NCBI RefSeq assembly: GCF_902506575.1
Contig: NZ_LR732544.1
Span: 4,217,046 to 4,259,466 of the forward strand
Direction: 5' to 3'
DNA: 42,421 bases
From: Streptomyces mexicanus
Lineage (GTDB): Bacteria > Actinomycetota > Actinomycetes > Streptomycetales > Streptomycetaceae
The translations under genes and the position numbers were made by a program. Positions 16,976-24,213 of this stretch are shown one piece after another (the stretch's first letter is position 1; every line of letters begins with the position of its first letter). The notes under the pieces were generated by a model. It was not told where the DNA came from, searched no databases, and saw only the letters and a program-made list of their open reading frames with translations.

Positions 16976-17298
16976 AGCGCGGACGGGAGGCGTGCGGTAC
17001 GTCCCCGCGCCGGCCCCGTCGCCGGACGCCGCCCGTACGTGGCCGGGCGAGCCCTGACGCCGGACGCCGCGCAAGCCCTGCGCCGGACGCCGCGGGATGC
17101 CGCGGGATGCCGCACCCGAGGCCGCGCGGGACGTCGCGCCGCACCTCGCCGCGGACCCCCGTGGCCGCCGTCACGGCCATCACCGCTGTCAGGGACCTCA
17201 CACCCGTCACGGCCGTCGTGCCCCGTCCCGTTACGCCGACCGAGCGGTGTTCCCCGGTTTCCGTCCCTCGGCCGTGAGCCGTCCGTCACCATCGCACC
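16976..17298. other. Gap with short direct repeats
   Basis: CGCCGGACGCCGC occurs three times (17020, 17058, 17081); the last two copies are each preceded by GCCCTG. CGCGGGATGC is repeated back-to-back at 17091 and 17101. CCGTCACGGCC occurs twice further on (17169 and 17206 areas). I see no small gene, RNA or clear hairpin. In mycobacteria proC sits near the following genes; it is not present here. Confidence 0.6.
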
Positions 17299-18114
17299 GT
17301 GGTGAGCACCGCCGCGCTGCGCGCGCATCTGCTGCGGGCGCGTCTCGCCGGGGTCGTGGCGACGACGCGGGAGACGAGCCTGCGCAGTTACCGGCTGTTC
17401 GCGGCCCGGGACCCCCGGCTGCTGATCGGGATCGATCCCGAACGGGCCTGGGAGCAGCGGGATGTGATCGAGTTGATGGCGCGAAAGTGCGGGGTCTCGG
17501 CTGATCCGCGTCACACTGTCGGCCAGGATGTGATCGATCCTGAGCTGACGCTGACCGCCCTGGCGGCCTTCGCCGACCGGCTCGGTGCGGTGGCCCGCAG
17601 CGGCGCGCCCGTGCTCCTCGGCACCGGGCACCCGCACCGGCTGCTCGGCTTCTACGCCGCGTTGGCGGGCGCGTTGTCGGCGGCGGGATGTAGCGTTCTC
17701 ACCCCCGCGCAGGGTCGCTGTGTCGACATAACGACCCGGTTCGGTCTACGCACGTTCCTCATCGACTACGTCCGCGGAGTGGCCCTCGTGCGGCCGTCCG
17801 GCGCCGAACGCACCGGTTGTGAGCCCGGCGCGCACACGCATTCGCCGCTCCCGGTTCGGCTGGCGCTGCAGGCGGCCGCGGACGCCGGCGGGCCGCTGCC
17901 GGAGCTGGTGATCGGGGACCACGGATGGGTCTGCGGAGCAGGTCAGCTGGGGTTCGAGGCCGTGGGTCTGGGTGATACGGACGACCCCGCCCTGTTCGTG
18001 GGGCAGGCGGAGGGGCGCGTGTCCGTGGTCGTTCCGCTTGATGACGGTGTGCGGGCCGCCTCCTACCGTCCGCTCATCCGCTACGTACTCAATCGAGCGC
18101 GTCTGTCACGGTAG
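17299..18114 (+). CDS. Conserved actinobacterial protein, sometimes labelled phosphatase
   Basis: The 271-aa soluble protein starts at GTG 17299, with a second GTG at 17302. I recognise no standard catalytic motif. Notable segments are RLLIGIDPERAWEQRDVIELM, PVLLGTGHPHRLLGFYAALAGAL, GRCVDITTRFGLRTFLIDYV and ELVIGDHGWVCGAGQLGFEA. The GTGHPHR turn and the DHGW segment hint at phosphate or metal binding. Streptomycete homologues are, as I recall, often annotated simply as phosphatase; I cannot support that from sequence. The C-terminus (YRPLIRYVLNRARLSR) is basic. It precedes the BldC-like gene, a neighbourhood that is conserved. CACCAT lies six bases before the GTG and may be a weak -10 box. 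Confidence 0.75.
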   Translation: MVSTAALRAHLLRARLAGVVATTRETSLRSYRLFAARDPRLLIGIDPERAWEQRDVIELMARKCGVSADPRHTVGQDVIDPELTLTALAAFADRLGAVARSGAPVLLGTGHPHRLLGFYAALAGALSAAGCSVLTPAQGRCVDITTRFGLRTFLIDYVRGVALVRPSGAERTGCEPGAHTHSPLPVRLALQAAADAGGPLPELVIGDHGWVCGAGQLGFEAVGLGDTDDPALFVGQAEGRVSVVVPLDDGVRAASYRPLIRYVLNRARLSR

Positions 18115-18158
18115 GGCGGTGATGGGTGCACCTCTTCCCCACTCGCATCACCCGCCCC

Positions 18159-18164
18159 TAGTCT
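18159..18164 (+). promoter_or_regulatory. -10 box (TAGTCT) upstream of the BldC-like gene
   Basis: TAGTCT, framed by CCCC and GGGG, lies about 80 bases before ATG 18244. This would give a leader of about 70 bases. Confidence 0.4.
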
Positions 18165-18243
18165 GGGGAGTGAGCACGCAGCGACGAAGAGTCACCGGAA
18201 GGGGAAGCCGGTGGCCGTCGAGTGCGGAAGGTGCAGGTGTGAC

Positions 18244-18456
18244 ATGGCTGCAGCTGGCGAGAGGCCTCTGAACGAGGTTCAGTTCCTCACCGTGGCGGAG
18301 GTCGCCTCGGTGATGCGAGTGTCGAAGATGACCGTGTACCGCCTGGTGCACAGCGGTCATCTGCCCGCGATCCGGGTGGGAAGGTCCTTCCGCGTCCCGG
18401 AGCAAGCGGTTCACGAGTACCTCCGCGAGAGCTACGTGGGGGTGGAAACCGCCTGA
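18244..18456 (+). CDS. BldC-like small DNA-binding protein (MerR-type winged helix)
   Basis: The 70-aa protein is a lone excisionase/MerR-type helix-turn-helix: FLTVAEVASVMRVSKMTVYRLVHSGHLPAIRVGRSFRVPEQAVHEYL. This is the architecture of BldC, but the true bldC of S. coelicolor is SCO4091, so this is a paralogue. The start is ATG 18244; a GTG at 18211 would add a short Cys-containing extension (MAVECGRCRCD). It matches the small DNA-binding protein that precedes the bS22 gene and galE2 in mycobacteria (Rv0500A, from memory). It probably binds direct repeats cooperatively, as BldC does. Its targets are unknown. Confidence 0.9.
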   Translation: MAAAGERPLNEVQFLTVAEVASVMRVSKMTVYRLVHSGHLPAIRVGRSFRVPEQAVHEYLRESYVGVETA

Positions 18457-18545
18457 CGACGATCAGGAGGGATCCGTATCGGGCATTACGGAACAGTTCG
18501 GGTCCCTCCGGACGCCTCGATTAACGACCTCAGCGCTCGGGCGGG

Positions 18546-18551
18546 TAGGCT
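18546..18551 (+). promoter_or_regulatory. -10 box (TAGGCT) upstream of the bS22 gene
   Basis: TAGGCT lies 70 bases before the GTG, with TTAACG at 18521-18526 as a possible -35 element (19-base spacing). The 164-base gap also holds GGAGGGA (18466) and its complement TCCCTCC (18503), a weak stem after the preceding gene. Confidence 0.4.
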
Positions 18552-18620
18552 GACCCCTCGAAGGTCGTGTGGGCCCATGGCGCCCAAACACCGAGTGATG
18601 AGAAGTGAGCGAGGGTAGTC

Positions 18621-18719
18621 GTGGGCTCTGTTATCAAGAAGCGGCGGAAGCGGATGGCCAAGAAGAAGCACCGCAAGCTGCTGAAGCGCACCCGCGTCCA
18701 GCGTCGCAACAAGAAGTGA
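18621..18719 (+). CDS. bS22-like ribosomal protein (AURKAIP1/COX24 domain), 32 aa
   Basis: This very short gene encodes [20 protein letters not shown] followed by [12 protein letters not shown]; half of it is Lys or Arg. It is the actinobacterial AURKAIP1/COX24-domain peptide, known in mycobacteria as the extra small-subunit protein bS22, which sits in the 30S subunit near the decoding region. The GTG start at 18621 is preceded by GAGGG at about the right distance. The conserved order BldC-like, bS22, epimerase, acyltransferase matches Rv0500A-Rv0502. It is followed by a strong hairpin. Confidence 0.95.
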   Translation: MGSVIKKRRKRMAKKKHRKLLKRTRVQRRNKK

Positions 18720-18764
18720 CGCCGGTCGCCGCACGTTAGTGCGCGACACCGCGAGAGCGTGTCC

Positions 18765-18795
18765 GTGGCCCCCCACCCGTGAGGTGGGGGGCCAC
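18765..18795 (+). terminator. Strong hairpin after the bS22 gene
   Basis: A 13-bp perfect stem (GTGGCCCCCCACC / GGTGGGGGGCCAC) with a five-base loop lies 46 bases after the stop codon. Confidence 0.85.
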
Positions 18796-18988
18796 GTTCG
18801 TACCGCGGCCCGCCCCGCCCGGGGGTGGCGTGACGGTCATTCGTCCCGGGCGGCGGTGGCCGGGCCGGTCACCGTACGGGCGGTGTTCGTCACGTCACGC
18901 AGTCGACGCTCATCACAGCGCGACGCCGACCCGATAGGTTGGCCGCACACGGGGAACGCGGTGTGCGACGTGAAGGAGGGCGCTGGTC

Positions 18989-20050
18989 TTGGGACAGGTC
19001 GTGCTCGTCACCGGGGTGGCCCGCTCGCTCGCGGGCCGGTTCGTCCGGCGGATCCAGCGTGATCCGCAGGTGGACCGCGTCGTCGCCGTGGACGCGGTGC
19101 CGCCCGAGCACCATCTGGGCGCCGCGGACTTCGTCCAGGCGGACATCCGGCAGCCCACCATCGCCCGGGTGCTCGCGGAGTCCGGCGCCGACACGGTCGT
19201 CCACATGGACGTCACCGGCACCGCGCTGGCCGGTGGCAGCCGGGCCACGGTCAAGGAGACCAACGTCATCGGCACCATGCAGCTGCTCGGCGCCTGCCAG
19301 AAGTCCCCGAGCGTGCAGCGGCTGGTGGTCAAGTCCAGCACCAACGTCTACGGCTCGGCCTCCCGCGACCCGGCGGTGTTCACCGAGACCACCCCGGCCA
19401 AGTCCCTGCCCAGCGGCGGCTTCGCCAAGGACATCGTGGAGGTCGAGGGGTACGTCCGGGGCTTCGCGCGGCGGCGGCCGGACGTGGCCGTGTGCGTGCT
19501 GAGGTTCGCCAACATCCTCGGGCCCACCGCGGACACCCCGCTGGCCTCCTACTTCTCGCTGCCGGTGCTGCCGACGGTGTTCGGCTACGACCCGCGGCTG
19601 CAGTTCGTGCACGAGGACGACGTGATCGAGGTGCTGCGCATCGCCGCGCACGAGCCGCGCCGGGGCACGCTCAACAGCGGCACGTTCAACATCGCCGGGG
19701 ACGGCGTGCTGCTGCTCTCGCAGTGCTCGCGGCGGTTGGGCCGCCCCACGGTGCCGTTGCTGCTGCCCGCCGTCACGTGGGCGGGCTCCCTGGTGCGTAC
19801 GCTGGGGATGACGGACTTCTCACCCGAGCAGATCCGGCTGCTCACCCACGGCAGGGTGGTCGACACGGACGAGATGCGGCGCACGCTGGGCTTCTCACCC
19901 CGGTACACCACCGCGGAGACGTTCGCGGACTTCGCCCGCGCCCAGGGTGCCGGACTGCTCCCGCCGGAGGCCCTTGCGGGGGCCGTCGACCGGATCGCCG
20001 CGCTGTCCCTGCGGGGCAGCGGTCACCCCCCGACGCAGAGCGCCGACTGA
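18989..20050 (+). CDS. NAD-dependent epimerase/dehydratase family protein
   Basis: The 353-aa protein is an extended short-chain dehydrogenase. The N-terminal Rossmann motif is VLVTGVARSLAGRFV, a modified GxxGxxG. Asp-containing strands follow (VVAVDAVP, ADFVQADIR), then the strand VVHMDVTG. The region LVVKSSTNVYGS is where the catalytic Ser and Tyr are expected, but the usual YxxxK is not obvious (GGFAKDIVEVEGYVRG), so activity is uncertain. The start is TTG 18989: AAGGAGGG at 18973-18980 lies eight bases before it and no ATG or GTG is suitably placed. It is followed after 11 bases by the acyltransferase gene, so the two are one operon, as for Rv0501-Rv0502. A role in envelope lipid or sugar modification is a guess. 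Confidence 0.85.
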   Translation: MGQVVLVTGVARSLAGRFVRRIQRDPQVDRVVAVDAVPPEHHLGAADFVQADIRQPTIARVLAESGADTVVHMDVTGTALAGGSRATVKETNVIGTMQLLGACQKSPSVQRLVVKSSTNVYGSASRDPAVFTETTPAKSLPSGGFAKDIVEVEGYVRGFARRRPDVAVCVLRFANILGPTADTPLASYFSLPVLPTVFGYDPRLQFVHEDDVIEVLRIAAHEPRRGTLNSGTFNIAGDGVLLLSQCSRRLGRPTVPLLLPAVTWAGSLVRTLGMTDFSPEQIRLLTHGRVVDTDEMRRTLGFSPRYTTAETFADFARAQGAGLLPPEALAGAVDRIAALSLRGSGHPPTQSAD

Positions 20051-20061
20051 GGAGCGCAGCA

Positions 20062-21150
20062 ATGGCGGACGCCAAGGTCATTCCGTTCGACGACGACCGG
20101 TCCCGGTCGGGTTCCGGGGCCAGGCAGGCGCGGCGCCGGGGTGCGGGCACCCGGCGCACCGGGGCCGAGCCCGCGGCGGCCGGGGAGGTGCAGCCGCTGT
20201 CGGCCGTCCACCGGCCCGCACCGGCCGAGACCCCGCAGGGGGAGGCGGCCCGGCAGCCGGACGCGCGGCAGGAGCCGGCGCCGCAGGCGCGGCCCGACGG
20301 CGAGGACGACGGCGGGCTGGAGCGGCGCATCGCGAGCGGCCTGTCGTTCCTGCGCCGCCGCCTGACCGGGGAGTACGAGGTCGACGACTTCGGTTACGAC
20401 GCCGAGCTGACCGACCAGGTGCTGATGTCGCTGCTGCGGCCGCTGTACGAGAAGTACTTCCGGGTGGATGTGAAGGGCATCGAGAACATCCCGAAGGAGG
20501 GCGGCGCGCTGATCGTCGCCAACCACTCGGGCACGCTGCCGCTGGACGGCCTGATGATGCAGGTCGCCGTGCACGACCACCACCCCGCCGGGCGCCATCT
20601 GCGGCTGCTCGCCGCCGATCTGGTCTTCGTGCTGCCCGTGGTCAACGAACTGGCCCGCAAGCTCGGCCACACGCTCGCCTGCACCGAGGACGCCGAACGC
20701 CTCCTGGGCCAGGGCGAGCTGGTCGGGGTGATGCCGGAGGGCTTCAAGGGGATCGGGAAGCCGTTCAGCGAGCGCTACAAGCTGCAGCGTTTCGGGCGGG
20801 GCGGTTTCGTCTCCACGGCGCTGCGGCAGGGCGTGCCGATCATCCCCTGCTCGATCGTCGGGGCGGAGGAGATCTACCCGATGATCGGCAACGCCAAGAC
20901 GCTGGCCCGGCTGCTCGGCTTCCCCTACTTCCCGCTGACGCCGACCTTCCCGTGGCTGGGTCCGCTCGGCGCGGTCCCGCTGCCGACGAAGTGGACGATC
21001 CAGTTCGGCGAGCCGATCCGGACGGACGGCTATCCGCCGGAGGCGGCCGAGGACCCGATGCTGATGTTCAACCTGACCGACCAGGTCCGCGAACAGATCC
21101 AGCACACGCTGTACAAGCTGCTGGTGCAGCGCCGGTCCGTGTTCTTCTGA
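20062..21150 (+). CDS. 1-acylglycerol-3-phosphate acyltransferase-like (PlsC family) protein
   Basis: The 362-aa protein has a ~115-residue disordered N-terminus rich in Arg, Ala, Pro and Gln. A PlsC-type acyltransferase domain follows. Motif I is NHSGTLPLD (H-x4-D charge relay). Motif III is the VMPEGFKGIGK region. A conserved GVPIIPCSIVGAEE follows. No membrane helix is certain; the LLAADLVFVLPVV segment may dip into the membrane. The start is ATG 20062 with GGAG upstream. It is the second gene of the operon with the epimerase. It probably acylates a glycerophospholipid or glycolipid at the membrane; the substrate is not defined. A strong hairpin follows. Confidence 0.9.
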   Translation: MADAKVIPFDDDRSRSGSGARQARRRGAGTRRTGAEPAAAGEVQPLSAVHRPAPAETPQGEAARQPDARQEPAPQARPDGEDDGGLERRIASGLSFLRRRLTGEYEVDDFGYDAELTDQVLMSLLRPLYEKYFRVDVKGIENIPKEGGALIVANHSGTLPLDGLMMQVAVHDHHPAGRHLRLLAADLVFVLPVVNELARKLGHTLACTEDAERLLGQGELVGVMPEGFKGIGKPFSERYKLQRFGRGGFVSTALRQGVPIIPCSIVGAEEIYPMIGNAKTLARLLGFPYFPLTPTFPWLGPLGAVPLPTKWTIQFGEPIRTDGYPPEAAEDPMLMFNLTDQVREQIQHTLYKLLVQRRSVFF

Positions 21151-21185
21151 GTGCTTCTCTGAGGCGTGCCGTGACGGCGGACGAC

Positions 21186-21216
21186 GGGGGCGCCCCTCGG
21201 GAAGAGGGGCGCCCCC
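21186..21216. terminator. Strong hairpin between convergent acyltransferase and rsbN genes
   Basis: A 13-bp perfect stem (GGGGGCGCCCCTC / GAGGGGCGCCCCC) with a five-base loop lies 35 bases after the acyltransferase stop codon. It can serve both strands. Confidence 0.88.
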
Positions 21217-21229
21217 GCCGTCGTGCTGT

Positions 21230-21276
21230 CGTACGGCTCTCGTACGTAGGGCTCTCGTACGGACGACGCTCGTACG
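21230..21276. repeat. Four CGTACG palindromes
   Basis: CGTACG occurs at 21230, 21241, 21256 and 21271; the last three are each preceded by CTCT or GCTC. The cluster lies between the hairpin and the stop codon of rsbN. Confidence 0.6.
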
Positions 21277-21277
21277 G

Positions 21278-22522
21278 CTACTTGGCGTCCTCGCTGTCGA
21301 TGCCGAGGCCGGGCAGCAGGCCCGGCAGGAGCGGCGGGATCGTGACGTCCGGGGCGCCGTGGGCGGGCGGCCTGCTCTCGGACGGCGAGGCGCTGTCGCT
21401 CGCCTTGGGCGGGTCGAGCAGGCCGCCGGTGGTGCCGCCGAGCAGGCCGTCGCCGCTCTCCTCGCCGGAGCCCGCCGAGGTGCTGGGGCTGCCGCTGCCG
21501 GACCGGTGGCCGGCCGAGGGCGTGCCGCTGCCGGTGCTCGGCCGGGCGGAGTGGTCCGCGGAGGAGGAGCCGGAGGGCGAGCCGGGCCCGGCGTCGTGCT
21601 GCCGGGTGCCGCCGCCGGTGTGGGCCGGGGGCTGGGGCAGCAGCGACTGCAGCGGGGCGACCTCTTCGTCTATGGCGTCGAACACGGACGACACCTGCTC
21701 GCTGACGTCACCGAGCTGCACCGGCAGCTTCTCGCGCAGCGCGCCCCAGGCCCGGCGGTGGGTGCGGGAGAAGGCGGACAGGGTCTGGATGGGGCCCAGG
21801 GAGTCGGGGTCGCGCTCGTAGGCCTCGTGCAGCAGGCGGTGGCCCTCGGCGGCGTCCTTCTGCATGCCGGTCAGGGTGCGGCGGATCTCGCCCAGGGATT
21901 CGTGGTCGAGGTGGCCGCTGCGGCCGCGCTCCAGCAGCCGGCGGGCCTCGCTCATCCGGGTGGAGGCCAGGTCGAGGTAGGCCTTGCCCTGCTCGTCGGC
22001 GCCGTCGGTCAGGTAGGTGACCTTGAAGTCCTCGATGCCGCGCTTGAGGCCGTACAGCGAGTCACCGGGGAGGGCGTCGGAGCTGGCCGCGGCCACGCCA
22101 CCGAAGGCGCCCGCGGCCACGCCGACGCTGAGCCCGCCGGCGGCCAGGCCCTTGGTCAGCCGTGTGCGCGGCCGCAGTTTCCCCAGGCTGCTCGCCCGGT
22201 GGGCGCCCTTGGCCCTCCGCTGTCCGGGCACGGTGGGGTCACTCGCCTCGCCCGCCGCGGTGCCCTCCTGCAGCATGGCCTCCATCGCGGCCACGAGGCG
22301 GGCCCGCTGGACGACCTTGACCTCGGGGTCCAGCTCCGGTCTGGGCAGGGCGCCGAGACCGGCGGCAAGGGCCACCAGGCGGCCCTGCTCGGTCTCGTCC
22401 GCCGCTGCCGGGGCCGGCGCCGGTCCCTCGGACTGCTCGGCCGCCGTGCCCCGGTCGGACAGCTCCTCCAGGGCCTGGGCGAAGGCGTTCGCCCGCCGGT
22501 GCGCCGATACGTTCGCGATCAC
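21278..22522 (-). CDS. rsbN: RsbN, membrane anti-sigma factor for BldN
   Basis: RsbN binds sigma-BldN at the membrane and delays chaplin/rodlin expression and aerial growth. The protein is 414 aa from GTG 22522. I prefer this GTG over the one at 22531 because AGGAGG (22538-22533, minus strand) is well spaced from 22522 but touches 22531. The N-terminal cytoplasmic part (VIANVSAHRRANAFAQALEEL..., to ~120) is the sigma-binding region. A membrane helix follows (GLAAGGLSVGVAAGAFGGVAAA, about 136-157). Then comes an extracytoplasmic helical DUF5667-type domain (DSLYGLKRGIEDFKV...LDLASTRMSEARRLLERG) and a long Ser/Gly/Pro-rich tail. It lies directly downstream of bldN on the same strand, as in S. 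coelicolor, and has its own sigma-BldN-type promoter in the gap. Confidence 0.95.
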   Translation of the reverse strand: MIANVSAHRRANAFAQALEELSDRGTAAEQSEGPAPAPAAADETEQGRLVALAAGLGALPRPELDPEVKVVQRARLVAAMEAMLQEGTAAGEASDPTVPGQRRAKGAHRASSLGKLRPRTRLTKGLAAGGLSVGVAAGAFGGVAAASSDALPGDSLYGLKRGIEDFKVTYLTDGADEQGKAYLDLASTRMSEARRLLERGRSGHLDHESLGEIRRTLTGMQKDAAEGHRLLHEAYERDPDSLGPIQTLSAFSRTHRRAWGALREKLPVQLGDVSEQVSSVFDAIDEEVAPLQSLLPQPPAHTGGGTRQHDAGPGSPSGSSSADHSARPSTGSGTPSAGHRSGSGSPSTSAGSGEESGDGLLGGTTGGLLDPPKASDSASPSESRPPAHGAPDVTIPPLLPGLLPGLGIDSEDAK

Positions 22523-22652
22523 TGGCGGCACCTCCTCTCGTCAAGACGGTCGACTCCCCAGGGGACCTGAGGGTTGCACGCCCGCGACCGCTGCCACCCG
22601 GACGAGTGATCAGCGTGGGCCAAGGCGTGACCACAGGGAGCCTGTATCCCGC

Positions 22653-22681
22653 TCAACGAGCGGCTCGGCACTTCGGTTACG
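22653..22681 (-). promoter_or_regulatory. Sigma-BldN-type promoter for rsbN
   Basis: On the minus strand CGTAAC (22681-22676), 17 bases, then CGTTGA (22658-22653). These hexamers match the sigma-BldN consensus as I remember it (CGTAAC, 16-17 bases, CGTTGA). The box lies about 130 bases before GTG 22522. It would make rsbN a target of the sigma factor it inhibits, a negative feedback loop reported for S. venezuelae. Confidence 0.7.
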
Positions 22682-22756
22682 GACGGAAAAGGATCCGTGC
22701 GGTGCGTCAACATGCCGGTACGGACAGTGAGTTGAATGCCGCGGAGCGTGGGCGGC

Positions 22757-23584
22757 TCAGCGGGCGTCGTCCGGGAGGAGGCGGGCCAGGGTGCGCACGG
22801 CCCGGTACTGGAGGGTCTTGATGGCGCCCTCGTTCTTGCCCATGACCCGGGCGGTCTCCGCCACGGACAGCCCCTGGAGGAAGCGGAGCGTGACGCACTC
22901 CTGCTGCTGGGGGTTGAGCCGGCGTACGGCGTCCAGCAGCGCGGCGTTGGACAGCGACTCCAGGACGGATTCCTCCGGGGAGCGCTCGACCTCGTTGGCG
23001 TCGAGCATCTCGCCGGTGGTGACCTCCAGGCGGAAGCGGCTGGACTTGAAGTGGTCGGCCACCAGGTTGCGGGCGATGGTGACGAGCCAGGCGCCGAAGT
23101 CGCGGCCCTGCCAGGTGAAGGTGCCGATGCGGCGCAGCGCCCGCAGAAAGGTCTCGCTGGTCAGGTCCTCGGCGGTGGCCTTGCCGCCGACGCGGTAGTA
23201 GATGTACCGGTACACGGTGTCGCTGTACTGGTCGTAGAGGCGGCCGAAGGCATCGGCTTCGCCGGCCTGGGCGCGCTCGACGAGGTCCATCATCCGGGCG
23301 CTGTCGCTGTCCGCCGCCGGGCGGCGGGCGGTCGCCGCGGCGGACGGGCGCCCTCGTCTGCCCACCGCGCGCCCGTCGCCCGACCGCCGCCCGTCGACGA
23401 CGGCGCTGCGCGCCGGGACCTGCCGCATGCTCTCGGCCAGCGCGTAGCAGGGGCGGCCTGCGGGGGCGGCGGTGGCGAATGCGGGACCGGCGTACGCGGT
23501 GGGGACGAGGCCGCGCAGCAGGTCCAGGACCGTTGCGCGGAGCGTAGCCAGGCCCGAGGCGTCAACCCCGACGTGTGGGTACAC
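22757..23584 (-). CDS. bldN: BldN (AdsA), developmental ECF sigma factor with pro-sequence
   Basis: BldN directs RNA polymerase to genes for aerial hyphae (chaplins, rodlins, bldM). The 275-aa protein starts at GTG 23584 (VYPHVGVDASGLATLRATVL). The first ~90 residues are the long N-terminal extension that is cut off in S. coelicolor BldN and absent from ordinary ECF factors. Sigma region 2 follows (LVERAQAGEADAFGRLYDQYSDTVYRYIYYRVGG..., AEDLTSETFLRAL). Then comes region 4 with its helix-turn-helix (LNPQQQECVTLRFLQGLSVAETARVMGKNEGAIKTLQYRAVRTL). rsbN follows 234 bases downstream. In S. coelicolor the other neighbour is the rex/hem region, but here it is hemL. Confidence 0.96.
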   Translation of the reverse strand: MYPHVGVDASGLATLRATVLDLLRGLVPTAYAGPAFATAAPAGRPCYALAESMRQVPARSAVVDGRRSGDGRAVGRRGRPSAAATARRPAADSDSARMMDLVERAQAGEADAFGRLYDQYSDTVYRYIYYRVGGKATAEDLTSETFLRALRRIGTFTWQGRDFGAWLVTIARNLVADHFKSSRFRLEVTTGEMLDANEVERSPEESVLESLSNAALLDAVRRLNPQQQECVTLRFLQGLSVAETARVMGKNEGAIKTLQYRAVRTLARLLPDDAR

Positions 23585-23900
23585 GGGACTCCCAGAGGCA
23601 GAGCTTCCATCACGTGCAGTGCGGAACCGTTCACCCGTCGTGGCGACGGAGGGGTACCGGTTTGCGTCTGAGGAGAATAACGCTTCGTACAGGCTCTGCT
23701 ACACCGAGTTGCTCAAATCATCGATTACGTCGCTTCCGTAACCGAATGACGTACGGCTGAACACCGGAGAGTGACCGATTGCTGATCGATCCGGTTCGGT
23801 GTCGGTATGGAACGCGGGCGTGTTGTGGCGGTGTACCGCCAAGAGGAGTGGCCAGGGTGACGTCTGGGTACGTTCCGTCGTTCGACCGTCGATCCGGGTG

Positions 23901-23990
23901 TGCCGCCGGGCCGTCCTCTGCGGGGAAGCGCGCGGCCGTCAGAGGGGAAGGGGTGCGCGGCCGTCACCGGCAAGGAGGCGCGCGGCCGTC
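23901..23990. repeat. 25-base tandem repeat, four units
   Basis: The core GCGCGGCCGTC ends at 23940, 23965 and 23990, and a degenerate copy (GGGCCGTC) ends at 23915. The period is exactly 25 bases. It lies upstream of bldN, outside the AT-rich promoter zone. Confidence 0.8.
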
Positions 23991-24135
23991 CCTGGCGTAG
24001 GAGTCGGTCGCCCGGTGTCAGTGGCGGGGGGGCGCGCCGGGGGGCGGGGGGGGGGCGGCTCCTTTTAACCACTGACGGTGCCGGCGCGCGCCCCCTCGCA
24101 GGGCCTCCACCCCCGCCTCTCCGTCCCCGCTGGCC

Positions 24136-24141
24136 TACCCT
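24136..24141 (+). promoter_or_regulatory. -10 box (TACCCT) of hemL
   Basis: TACCCT lies about 70 bases before the hemL ATG, giving a leader of about 66 bases. Confidence 0.4.
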
Positions 24142-24213
24142 GAACTGGGTCACTGCCCGTCCCGGATCCACGTCATCCGAGAAAACCCCGCGGAATCGGA
24201 GAAGTCGCAGGTC

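Larger units (their letters stand above)
23585..24213. other. 629-base divergent region between bldN and hemL
   Basis: Next to bldN, 23650-23800 is AT-richer (GAGGAGAATAACGC, CTCAAATCATCGATTACG, CGTAACCGAATGACG) and should hold the bldN promoter and regulator sites. From 23901 there are four 25-base repeats. At 24024-24056 lie G-runs and then CGGCTCCTTTTAACCACTGACG, nearly the same as the odd segment inside the MFS gene. GGGCGCGCCGG before it and CCGGCGCGCGCCC after it could pair. The last ~90 bases are the hemL promoter. No gene is supported. Confidence 0.6.

Noticed and set aside
22522..22531. GTG 22531 as the rsbN start
   Set aside because: It directly adjoins the AGGAGG ribosome-binding site; GTG 22522 has proper spacing.
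23737..23764. Second sigma-BldN promoter at CGTAAC 23737 on the plus strand
   Set aside because: No CGTTGA-like hexamer lies 16-17 bases downstream.
23760..23780. BldD binding site upstream of bldN
   Set aside because: TGAACACCGGAGAGTGA resembles the two half-sites of the consensus, but the spacing is wrong. I could not support a site.
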